Assembly (NCBI GenBank): GCA_017305535.1
Contig: JAFKKN010000005.1
Coordinates: 248,001-312,000, forward strand
Direction of reading: 5' to 3'
DNA length: 64,000 bases
Origin: Hyphomicrobiales bacterium
Lineage (GTDB): Bacteria; Pseudomonadota; Alphaproteobacteria; Rhizobiales; Xanthobacteraceae
Positions within the stretch are counted from its first letter, which is position 1; the number at the start of each line of letters is the position of its first letter. Positions 8,209 through 15,606 of this stretch are shown here, piece by piece. The position numbers were made by a program, and so were the translations under genes. Under the pieces are notes generated by a model. That model ran no database searches. It worked only from the letters and a program-made list of their open reading frames with translations, and had not been told where the DNA came from.

Positions 8209-9465
8209 TTAATGCGGCGACAGGGACAGCACGAGCAACGCAGCGAGCAGGGCTGGCGGCATCACCACGATTCCGAGCCTCAAAAACTGCCACGCAGCGA
8301 TCGACAGGCCCTCGCGCCGTAGCGCGATCAGCCACAGGATGGTGGCGAGCGAGCCGGTCACCGACAGATTTGGTCCCAGGTCGACGCCGATTAACAAGCC
8401 GCCGGTGACATGCAACGGCAGGTTCACGCTTTGCCCGACCGTCGCGGCGAGGAGGCCGGTCGGCAGGTTGTTCATCAGGTTTGACAGCAGGGCGACGATG
8501 ATCCCGGAGACAAACGTCGTTTGATGCGGCGAAGTCGCGGCGGTGTTGCGAAGATATTCGGCGAGCGTGTGCAACACGCCGGTTTGCTCCACTGCCTCCA
8601 CCAGAATGAAAAGCCCCGCGACCAGCGGCAGCACGCCCCAGGCAACGTCGCGCAACACCGGTAATGGCGAGCGTCGGCCGATGAGCAGTACCGCGATAGT
8701 TGCGCCAATGCCGCACAGGAATGTCGGCAGGCCAAGCGGCCGATCGAATGCGGACGCCGCCAGCAGCACGATGCCTGTTGCTGCGATGGCCGCGCCGACG
8801 CAATGACCGGTCAGTGAGAGCGGCTGCAAGGCCACGTCGTTATGCACCGGTTGTTCGAGCGCATGGCGCTGGGTCCATCGCAACGCGACGAAGGTGATCA
8901 GGATGGCGGCGATCGACGGCAAGGCGAAGAGCGAAAGCCATTGCATCAGCGGTGGCATCTGTGCGCCGAAGATCACCAGGTTGGCCGGATTGGAGATCGG
9001 CAGCACAAAACTTGCGGCGTTGGCGACGAAGGCGCAGATCAACAGATACGGCAGCGGCGCGACGCGCGCGGCGGTCGCGGCAGCATGAACGGCGGGTGTC
9101 AGTACCACCGCCGTGGCGTCATTCGAGAGAAAAATCGTGGTCAGCGTGCCGACCGCATAGACGATTACGAAGAGTCGTCGCGCGGAGCCGCGCGCGGCGC
9201 GAACGGCATGTGCCGCGAGCCAGTCAAACAATCCTTCGCGACGCGCGGCTTCGGCCAGCAGCATCATGCCGATAAGAAACAGATAGACGTCGGTGCCCTT
9301 GCCAGCGGCGGCAACGGCGTTCCGCCATGGCAGCACCCCCGCGACGACCAGCACGACCGCGCCGAGAACTGCCCAGATATATTCAGGGATCGACCACGGG
9401 CGGACGATGACGCCAAGCGTAGCTATGCCTGCGATGCCCAGAGTGAAAAGAGTGCTGTGATCCAC
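8209..9465 (-). CDS. ArsB/NhaD-superfamily inner-membrane permease
   Basis: 418 residues with about 11-12 hydrophobic segments. It matches the ion-transporter superfamily that includes the arsenite pump ArsB and NhaD: GKGTDVYLFLIGMMLLAE, TTIFLSNDATAVVLTPAV (~109-126), FVLPISNPANLVIF (~149-162) and LLSNLMNNLPTGLL (~325-338). The paired discontinuous-helix motifs are all present. There is no arsR, arsC or arsA beside it, so arsenite export is only one possibility; other anions or Na+/H+ exchange are also compatible. Confidence 0.82.
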   Translation of the reverse strand: MDHSTLFTLGIAGIATLGVIVRPWSIPEYIWAVLGAVVLVVAGVLPWRNAVAAAGKGTDVYLFLIGMMLLAEAARREGLFDWLAAHAVRAARGSARRLFVIVYAVGTLTTIFLSNDATAVVLTPAVHAAATAARVAPLPYLLICAFVANAASFVLPISNPANLVIFGAQMPPLMQWLSLFALPSIAAILITFVALRWTQRHALEQPVHNDVALQPLSLTGHCVGAAIAATGIVLLAASAFDRPLGLPTFLCGIGATIAVLLIGRRSPLPVLRDVAWGVLPLVAGLFILVEAVEQTGVLHTLAEYLRNTAATSPHQTTFVSGIIVALLSNLMNNLPTGLLAATVGQSVNLPLHVTGGLLIGVDLGPNLSVTGSLATILWLIALRREGLSIAAWQFLRLGIVVMPPALLAALLVLSLSPH

Positions 9466-9589
9466 GGGCGCCTATCGCGTTCGCGAGCGAAGCGGAAACT
9501 GGCTCGCGTAACAAACGCGGCCAGTTGAAAAAGAAGCTCTTGCTGCCACCAGTTCGATACTCGCGCAACGGCTATTTATACGAGCCGGG

Positions 9590-10555
9590 TCAGTGCAGTC
9601 GTGGCGCTTTCAGCAATTTGGCGCGATCGGTCGAGGCGAGCACGACGTCGAAGGTAATGCCTTCGTGCGAGACCGTCAGCGGCACGTCGACGCCGGCAAG
9701 GCCGAGAGCCCAGACCTTGCGATAGAACTCCGCGAGGCTTGTAACGGCGTCGCCGTTGACCGCGAGGATAACATCGCCTGACTGGATACCGCTGCGGCCC
9801 GCCGGCCCCTTGTCGGCCACGCCCATCACCACGACCTTGTCGTCGAAATCGCTTGCAAAGAGCCCGAGCCATGGCCGCGCCGGCTTGTTGACGCGGCCGA
9901 ACGCGCGGAGGTCGCCAAGAATTGGCTTCAATAGATCGATCGGCACGATCATGTTGAAATGCTGGTTCTTCTGCTCGCGCTCGAGCTGCAACGAGCCGAT
10001 GCCGATCAGTTCGCCGCTGGCCGAGATCAGCGCCGTGCCGCCCCAGTTCGGATGCGATGGCGTCGTAAAAATGGCGTCGTCGAGCAGATATTCCCAATAG
10101 CCGGCGAAGGGCTGTCGCGTTTCGATGCGTCCCGCGACCGAGCGGGTGCGCCCGCCGGCGCCGCCGATGATGACCGAGTCTCCGATTTGCGCGGCATCGG
10201 ATGAGCCGAGCGGCAGCGGATCGAGATCGACGTCGCCGAGTGCCTGGACCAGGCCGAAACCGGTTTCTGAATCGAAACCGAGTGCGTGCCCCTGCACGAC
10301 GCGTCCGTCGCCCAGATGCAGCCAGACCGATTCCGCCTCGGTGATCAGATAGCCGATCGTGAGCACCAGCCCGTCGTCGATCAGCACGCCGTTGCCGGCG
10401 CGCTCGGTGCCGAGCGTGGTCGCGGTGAAGGCATCGGCGGGAACGATCGCATGAACGCCGACCACTGCGCCGAGCACGCGATCGAGATCGAAATGATAGT
10501 CCTGCGGACGGGGCTGCGCCGAGGGCGGAACTTTCCATTCGGTCAGTGAAGGCAT
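9590..10555 (-). CDS. Trypsin-like (S1C/HtrA-fold) PDZ protein lacking the catalytic triad
   Basis: 321 residues, no signal peptide, so probably cytosolic. Residues ~30-210 align with the HtrA/DegP protease fold and ~227-310 form a PDZ domain (WLGLFASDF, GPAGRSGIQSGDVILAVNG). All three catalytic positions differ. The HtrA 'LTNNHVV' block is LTIGYLI (His to Tyr69), 'ETDLAV' is ETGFGL (Asp to Gly99) and 'GNSGGPL' is PNWGGTAL (Ser to Trp171). It should be proteolytically inactive and may act as a binding or scaffold protein. AAGGAG eight bases before ATG 10555 fixes the start. It is divergent from the nitrite reductase gene. Confidence 0.85.
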   Translation of the reverse strand: MPSLTEWKVPPSAQPRPQDYHFDLDRVLGAVVGVHAIVPADAFTATTLGTERAGNGVLIDDGLVLTIGYLITEAESVWLHLGDGRVVQGHALGFDSETGFGLVQALGDVDLDPLPLGSSDAAQIGDSVIIGGAGGRTRSVAGRIETRQPFAGYWEYLLDDAIFTTPSHPNWGGTALISASGELIGIGSLQLEREQKNQHFNMIVPIDLLKPILGDLRAFGRVNKPARPWLGLFASDFDDKVVVMGVADKGPAGRSGIQSGDVILAVNGDAVTSLAEFYRKVWALGLAGVDVPLTVSHEGITFDVVLASTDRAKLLKAPRLH

Positions 10556-10697
10556 GGCGCGGCTCCTTGTCGCACGCACGGCGTCCGGACGTTCTGGTTG
10601 CGCCGCAAGCATAGGGAACTAGCGGCTTGCGGCAAGCTCGGATTGCGTCACGAAGCCTCGAGAATTGTCCCGGCGTTGCGGACGCGGGAGGGTAGTG

Positions 10698-10711
10698 TTG
10701 CGTTGGCGCAA
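10698..10711. promoter_or_regulatory. TTGCG-N4-CGCAA dyad (candidate FNR/CRP-superfamily operator)
   Basis: TTGCGTTGGCGCAA is a perfect 5+5 inverted repeat with a 4-base spacer. It has the architecture of FNR/FixK/NnrR sites and lies 121 bases before the nitrite reductase start. NnrR-type regulators of denitrification genes use half-sites of this kind; which family member acts here is inferred. Confidence 0.5.
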
Positions 10712-10832
10712 ACTGTCTTGCGCGAAATTCGGTAGGCTTTCGATCGCGAATCTCGGCGCGGGGCGCCGTCGGACAATAACATTGATGCGTCGGCAGAAGC
10801 TGATGACATCATTCCGGCAGGAAGGTGAGAGA

Positions 10833-13031
10833 ATGGCTTCTCCGTCTGATCGATCGAGTTTGAAGAACTGGTTGCCCGGTGTCGCCGGTGTCGTGATTCT
10901 GTTCGCACTCGCCGGTTATGCCGGCGTGTCGCAGGGACAGCGTGAGCAGGCCTCCACCGAAACGACCGCCGCGACGCCCGCTACCAAGATCGACGACAGC
11001 AAGACCGAGGCGACCAAACCGGAGCAGGCGGCCATAGCGGCCAAGCCCGCGCCGCAAGTCGCCAAGGCCGCATCGGCGGAGCCGAAGGCCGGTCCCGCAG
11101 CCGCCAAGCCGGCATCAACGGAATCCAACGCGGCTCCCACATCGAAGGCCGCCGCCGCGCCGCCGGCCGCACCGGCTGCCCCGAAGGTCGCGGCGACTCC
11201 CGCGCCGGCTCCTTCAGCGTCGGCGCCAGCGGCTTCGCCGCATGTCCATGGTCATGACATGTCGAAGATGGCGCAAGCTCCTGCCGCGAAGCCGGCCACG
11301 GTCGTCAAGGTCGCCGGCACGGCCGTCGACGGTGACGCAGCGCACGGCCGTCAGGTGTTCAAGAAATGTCAGGCTTGCCACTCGATGCAGCCGGGCAAGA
11401 ATTTGCTCGGTCCGAGTCTGGCCGGGATCGTCGGCACCAAAGCCGGCGAGGTCGCCAACTACAGCTTCTCCACCGCGATGAAGCAGAGCGGCATCACCTG
11501 GACGCCCGAGAAGCTCGACGCTTATTTGCAAGATCCGCAGAAAGTGGTTCCGGGCAACAAGATGCCATTCCCCGGCCTGAAGACCGATTCGGATCGCACC
11601 GACGTCATCGCCTTCCTGGCAACGTCGGCCGAGGCGGCTCCCGCCGCTGCGGCGCCGGCTCAGGCCGCGCCGGCCGCCAACGCGGCAGCCCCCGCACCGG
11701 CCGCGCATGCGCCCGCGCCGCAGGCCGCGTCGCGTCCGGTCACCGCCTATCTGTCGGACGCCAAGTATACGTTGCGTTCCGGCATCGCCGATGGACGCAT
11801 GGTGTTTCTCGGCATAGGCGGGACCATCGACGGCAAGGTCAATCCGATTCTCACCGCCGTCGAAGGTCAGGTGGTGCAGGTGACGTTGATCAACGGCGAG
11901 GGCACCGAGCACGACATCGTCTTCCCGGATCAGGATGCCCGCTCGCCGCGCGTCATCAGCAAGGGTGCCAGCACCAGCATCGTGTTCCGCGCCGGCAAGG
12001 CCGGCGACTTCCTTTATTACTGCGATGTCCCCGGCCATCGTCTTGCCGGCATGGAAGGGCAGTTCCTGGTCACCGCGACGCCGTCGACGCAGGTGACGGT
12101 GGAAGCCGATATTTCACGGCCGCCGACCGATCTGCCCCCGCCGATCGGCAAGCGCGACCCGAAAACCGTGCGGCTCGATCTGCTCACGGTCGAGATGGAA
12201 GGCCGTCTCGCGGAAGGCACCACGTTCGGTTACTGGACCTTCAACGGCAAGGTGCCGGGCCCGTTCGTGCGCGTCCGGGTCGGCGACACCGTGGACGTCC
12301 ACCTGAAGAACGCCGCCGAGAGCAACATGATTCACTCGGTGGACTTCCACGCCGCGACCGGCCCTGGCGGCGGCGCGGCGGCGTTGCAGGTCGATCCCGG
12401 CAAGGAGAAGTCGATGAGCTTCAAGGCGCTGAAGCCGGGGCTCTACGTCTATCACTGCGCCACGCCGATGGTCGCCGAGCATATCGCCAACGGCATGTAC
12501 GGGATGATCTTGGTCGAGCCGGAAGAGGGTTTGCCGCCGGTCGATCATGAATTCTACATCATGCAGGGCGAGATCTATACGGATGCGGCTTTCGGCCAGC
12601 GCGGCAGTCAGGAGTTCAGTGTCGAGAAACTTCTCGCCGAGAAGCCGGAATACTTCGTATTCAACGGTTCGGTCGGCGCGATCACCAAGCTGCATCCGCT
12701 GCACGCCAAGGTCGGCGAGACGGTGCGGCTCTACTTCGGTGTCGGTGGCCCGAACTTCACCTCGTCGTTCCACGTCATCGGTGAGATCTTCGACAAGGTC
12801 TACAACCTCGGCGGCGTCACCAGCCAGCCGCTGCACGATATCCAGACCGTGACGGTGCCGCCGGGCGGCGCGGTGATCACCGAGTTCAAGCTCGATGTGC
12901 CGGGCGGCTACACCATCGTCGATCATGCGTTGTCGCGTGCTGAGCGCGGTCTTGCGGGGATGCTGGTGGTCGAGGGAGAGCCCAATCCGGACATTTACAA
13001 CGGCGTGGTGGAGCCGGGAATGGGGCACTGA
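10833..13031 (+). CDS. nirK: Fused cytochrome c - cupredoxin - copper nitrite reductase (NirK)
   Basis: 732 residues. A membrane anchor (~13-33) is followed by an Ala/Pro/Lys linker (~35-155) with a His/Met patch (PHVHGHDMSKM). A class I cytochrome c (~162-265) has CQACH at 179-183 and axial Met244. After a second Ala-rich linker, a cupredoxin (~300-415) has type-1 copper ligands His360, Cys397, His402 and Met407. NirK occupies ~440-720: type-1 copper His501, Cys542, His550, Met555; type-2 copper His506, His541, His698; catalytic Asp504 and His647. It should reduce nitrite to NO in the periplasm, with its electron donors built in. GGAAGG precedes ATG 10833. No nirV follows. Confidence 0.93.
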   Translation: MASPSDRSSLKNWLPGVAGVVILFALAGYAGVSQGQREQASTETTAATPATKIDDSKTEATKPEQAAIAAKPAPQVAKAASAEPKAGPAAAKPASTESNAAPTSKAAAAPPAAPAAPKVAATPAPAPSASAPAASPHVHGHDMSKMAQAPAAKPATVVKVAGTAVDGDAAHGRQVFKKCQACHSMQPGKNLLGPSLAGIVGTKAGEVANYSFSTAMKQSGITWTPEKLDAYLQDPQKVVPGNKMPFPGLKTDSDRTDVIAFLATSAEAAPAAAAPAQAAPAANAAAPAPAAHAPAPQAASRPVTAYLSDAKYTLRSGIADGRMVFLGIGGTIDGKVNPILTAVEGQVVQVTLINGEGTEHDIVFPDQDARSPRVISKGASTSIVFRAGKAGDFLYYCDVPGHRLAGMEGQFLVTATPSTQVTVEADISRPPTDLPPPIGKRDPKTVRLDLLTVEMEGRLAEGTTFGYWTFNGKVPGPFVRVRVGDTVDVHLKNAAESNMIHSVDFHAATGPGGGAAALQVDPGKEKSMSFKALKPGLYVYHCATPMVAEHIANGMYGMILVEPEEGLPPVDHEFYIMQGEIYTDAAFGQRGSQEFSVEKLLAEKPEYFVFNGSVGAITKLHPLHAKVGETVRLYFGVGGPNFTSSFHVIGEIFDKVYNLGGVTSQPLHDIQTVTVPPGGAVITEFKLDVPGGYTIVDHALSRAERGLAGMLVVEGEPNPDIYNGVVEPGMGH

Positions 13032-13056
13032 AAGAGAAAACGGATATCTCCTCACG

Positions 13057-13096
13057 TAAAAGCCGGCCGCGATTGCAAATCGCGACCGGCTTTTCC
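13057..13096. terminator. Bidirectional terminator between nirK and hbd
   Basis: AAAAGCCGG-CCGCGATT and AATCGCG-ACCGGCTTTT form a long stem with A- and T-runs on the two sides. It can stop transcription from the nitrite reductase (+) and from the convergent dehydrogenase gene (-). Confidence 0.85.
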
Positions 13097-13143
13097 TTCA
13101 GCTTGTGGCTGGGATGGCGCGTTTGATCTCGCGCCATCGTATG

Positions 13144-14001
13144 TCAGGCCGACTTGCCGTAGTCGTAGAAGCCGCGACCGGTCTTGCGGCCGAGACGGCC
13201 GGCGGCGACCATTTCCTTGAGCAGCGGCGCGGGGCGATACTTCGAATCGTTGAAGCCTTCGTAAAACACCTCCATCACCGAGAGCATGGTGTCGAGGCCG
13301 ATCATGTCGGCGAGCGCCAGCGGGCCGATCGGCTGGTTGCAACCGAGCTTCATGCCGGCATCGATGTCCTCGGCGCTGGCGATGCCTTCCTGCAAAGCGA
13401 AGATCGCCTCGTTGATCATCGGGCACAGGATGCGATTGACGGCGAAGCCGGGGCTGTTCTTCGCGGTGATCGCCACCTTGCCAATGCGCTTGGTGAAGTC
13501 CACCGCCTTGGCGTGGGTGTCGTCGGAGGTCTGTAAGCCACGGATCAGTTCGAGCAGGGCCATCAGCGGCACCGGGTTGAAGAAGTGCATGCCGATGAAG
13601 CGGTCGGGGCGGTCGGTCGCCGCCGCAAGCTTCGTGATCGAGATCGACGAGGTATTGGTGGCGAGCAGCGCGCGCGGTTGCAGTGTGGCGCAGAGGTCCT
13701 TGAGGATTTTCACCTTGAGGTCTTCGTTTTCGGTGGCGGCCTCGATCACCAGATCGCAGGTCGACAGCTTGGCTTTGTCGGTGGTGCCGTTGATGCGCTT
13801 GATCGCGGCGACGCGGTCGGCTTCGCTCATCTTCTGCTTGTTGACCAGCCGCTCCAGGCTTTTGTCGACGACTGACAGCCCCTTGGCGACGGCGGCGTCG
13901 GAAATGTCGGTCATGACGACGTTCAGTCCGGCTGCCGCGCAGACTTGCGCGATGCCATTGCCCATGGTGCCGGCGCCGATGATGCCAACGGTTTCGATCA
14001 T
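13144..14001 (-). CDS. 3-hydroxybutyryl-CoA dehydrogenase
   Basis: 285 residues of the 3-hydroxyacyl-CoA dehydrogenase family. The Rossmann N-terminus has VGIIGAGTMGNGIAQ, followed by NTSSISITKLAA and DRFIGMHFFNPVPLM (catalytic His ~138), and a C-terminal helical domain (PGFAVNRILCPMINEA, GRKTGRGFYDYG). It oxidises (S)-3-hydroxybutyryl-CoA to acetoacetyl-CoA with NAD(P)+. AGAGGA six bases before ATG 14001 sets the start. A paralogue sits at 37997 downstream of etfBA. This copy stands alone beside the accessory cluster, so its pathway is less clear. Confidence 0.9.
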   Translation of the reverse strand: MIETVGIIGAGTMGNGIAQVCAAAGLNVVMTDISDAAVAKGLSVVDKSLERLVNKQKMSEADRVAAIKRINGTTDKAKLSTCDLVIEAATENEDLKVKILKDLCATLQPRALLATNTSSISITKLAAATDRPDRFIGMHFFNPVPLMALLELIRGLQTSDDTHAKAVDFTKRIGKVAITAKNSPGFAVNRILCPMINEAIFALQEGIASAEDIDAGMKLGCNQPIGPLALADMIGLDTMLSVMEVFYEGFNDSKYRPAPLLKEMVAAGRLGRKTGRGFYDYGKSA

Positions 14002-14365
14002 GTTTGTCCTCTGCTCTTGTCTTGCGCGCGCGGGATCGCGGCGGCGCCTGGTTCCGATGGCGCTATAGTTATCAGAGCGGATCGGCCAGGGCAAAAGCAC
14101 GGAATGCGGCACCGGGCGAGTGGCGTGAGCATTCGCCACGACCGGCGAGATGCCGAGATTCTCGCGCACGGCAGCTGCTCATTTTACAACCGCGAGTGAT
14201 GGTGGGCGTTCCTCTTTGGGAAGAGCGGTTCATCACCAGGATCGTTTCGAGATCTGTGCTCGCGCTCGTTTTTGACCGCGAGTTCACGACGGATGCGGTT
14301 TGTCAGACGCGTGGTTCCGTGGCGGGTGCCCCGCGGTGCTCCGAGGGTGGGAGGTAAAATGCGTG
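14002..14365. other. Intergenic region between divergent hbd and the catabolic operon
   Basis: About 360 bases with no convincing coding sequence on either strand. It must hold the hbd promoter on the left and leads into the operon promoter and operator on the right. I see no RNA gene. Confidence 0.6.
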
Positions 14366-14394
14366 TTGACTCCCAGAATATTTGATCACAAGAT
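14366..14394 (+). promoter_or_regulatory. Candidate sigma-70-type promoter of the catabolic operon
   Basis: TTGACT at 14366-14371 and CAAGAT at 14389-14394 are 17 bases apart. The -35 is good, the -10 is weak. The start site would fall near 14400, giving a leader of about 20 bases before the first start codon. The 14371-14413 palindrome covers this promoter, so a bound repressor would block polymerase. Confidence 0.45.
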
Positions 14395-14413
14395 GTGATC
14401 AAATATTCTGGGA
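14371..14413. promoter_or_regulatory. Perfect 20-bp-arm palindrome, candidate operator of the catabolic operon
   Basis: TCCCAGAATATTTGATCACA, an AGA spacer, and the exact reverse complement. The right arm ends inside the Shine-Dalgarno GGAGG (14411-14415) of the first gene. A length and symmetry like this is typical of a dimeric regulator site; the GntR/FCD protein encoded at 24422 is the likeliest binder by position. If transcription began upstream of it, the RNA would also fold over the ribosome site. Confidence 0.65.
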
Positions 14414-14420
14414 GGAAACG

Positions 14421-15581
14421 TTGCCGACCTTGCGCAGCATCGAAACCGTCGCGGTTGAACTGCCGACCCGCCGTGTTCACAAATGGACGGGTTTGACGGA
14501 GCCCATCGGGCGTTACCTTCTCGTCAAGGCGACGGATAGCGACGGCCGCGTCGGCTGGGGCGAGGCTCCGGCATTGAAGGACTGGGGCGGAGAATTCGGC
14601 CGTTACTTCGGAGAGAGCATTCTCGTCGCGGATCTGATGATCCGCCAATATCTCGCGCCCGCGCTGATCGGTCTTGAGCTGGGCAACCCGGCGGAACTGC
14701 ACGCGCGCATGGACGCGCTGGTCAAAGGCTATCCTTATTCGAAGGCGGCGGTCGAGTTCGCTTATTACGACCTGACGGGTCGTTGGCTCGACGTGTCCGT
14801 TTCGACGCTGCTCGGTGGGAGGCTGCGTTCAAAAATTCCGGTCACTCATTCGATCGGCCTGTTGTCGGTGGAGGAAGCGGAGCAAGAAGCCGGAAAGGTC
14901 GCGGCCGAAGGCATCAAGACCATCAAGATCAAGATCGGCGTCGATCCCAAGCGTGACATTGAGGTCGTGCGCGCCGTGCGTGGCGCGGTCGGCGATGGCG
15001 TCGAGCTCTGCGTGGATGCCAATGAGGGATACAAGACGCCGGGCGAAGCGATCGCAACGGTTCGGGCGATGGAAAAGTTCTCGCTTAAATATGTCGAGCA
15101 ACCGGTGATGGGCATCGAGCGTCTCGCGGAAGTCGCGCGTGCGATCGATCAGCCGGTAATGGCCGATGAATCCGCGTGGAATGCCCATGATGCCATCCAG
15201 ATCGTGGAGCGGCGCGCGGCGCAGATTGTCTCGATCTACACCACCAAGCCGGGCGGTTTGTACAAGGCAATGGAAGTCGGCGCGGTCTGCCGCGCGGCAG
15301 GCATCATCTGCAACGTCAACGGCTCGGTCGAGACCGGCGTTGGCAATCTCGCGAACGTGCATCTCGCGGCGTCATGCCCGGCAGTCGTGCTGTCGAACGT
15401 CGTTCCGGTGTCGACGCCGGCGAGCCACCAGTCCGGGCAGATCGGCGGTATCTACTATCGCGATGACCTCATCAAGGCGCCGTTGCGGGTGGTTGACGGT
15501 GCCATCGAGGTGCCGACCGGTCCGGGCATGGGCATCGATGTCGATCAAGCCAAGGTCGACCAGTATCGCATCGCGCTGTGA
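14421..15581 (+). CDS. Enolase-superfamily enzyme, muconate-lactonizing (MLE) subgroup
   Basis: 386 residues with the two-domain enolase-superfamily fold. The MLE-subgroup residues are all visible: KxK motif Lys169/Lys171 (TIKIKIG), metal ligands Asp199 (VDANEGY), Glu226 (YVEQPV) and Asp249 (MADES), and the opposite-face Lys276 (TTKPGG). Members include muconate cycloisomerases, o-succinylbenzoate synthases, N-succinylamino-acid racemases and dipeptide epimerases; the sequence does not decide. Translation begins at TTG 14421, five bases after GGAGG that overlaps the palindrome. It is the first gene of an operon running to 24174. Confidence 0.88.
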   Translation: MPTLRSIETVAVELPTRRVHKWTGLTEPIGRYLLVKATDSDGRVGWGEAPALKDWGGEFGRYFGESILVADLMIRQYLAPALIGLELGNPAELHARMDALVKGYPYSKAAVEFAYYDLTGRWLDVSVSTLLGGRLRSKIPVTHSIGLLSVEEAEQEAGKVAAEGIKTIKIKIGVDPKRDIEVVRAVRGAVGDGVELCVDANEGYKTPGEAIATVRAMEKFSLKYVEQPVMGIERLAEVARAIDQPVMADESAWNAHDAIQIVERRAAQIVSIYTTKPGGLYKAMEVGAVCRAAGIICNVNGSVETGVGNLANVHLAASCPAVVLSNVVPVSTPASHQSGQIGGIYYRDDLIKAPLRVVDGAIEVPTGPGMGIDVDQAKVDQYRIAL

Positions 15582-15606
15582 TTGAACGCGCAAGAGGAAT
15601 TCGGGA

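Noticed and set aside
8209-9465. Naming the permease ArsB as an arsenite pump
   Set aside because: Family signatures fit, but there is no arsenic-resistance gene nearby; only the superfamily is supported.
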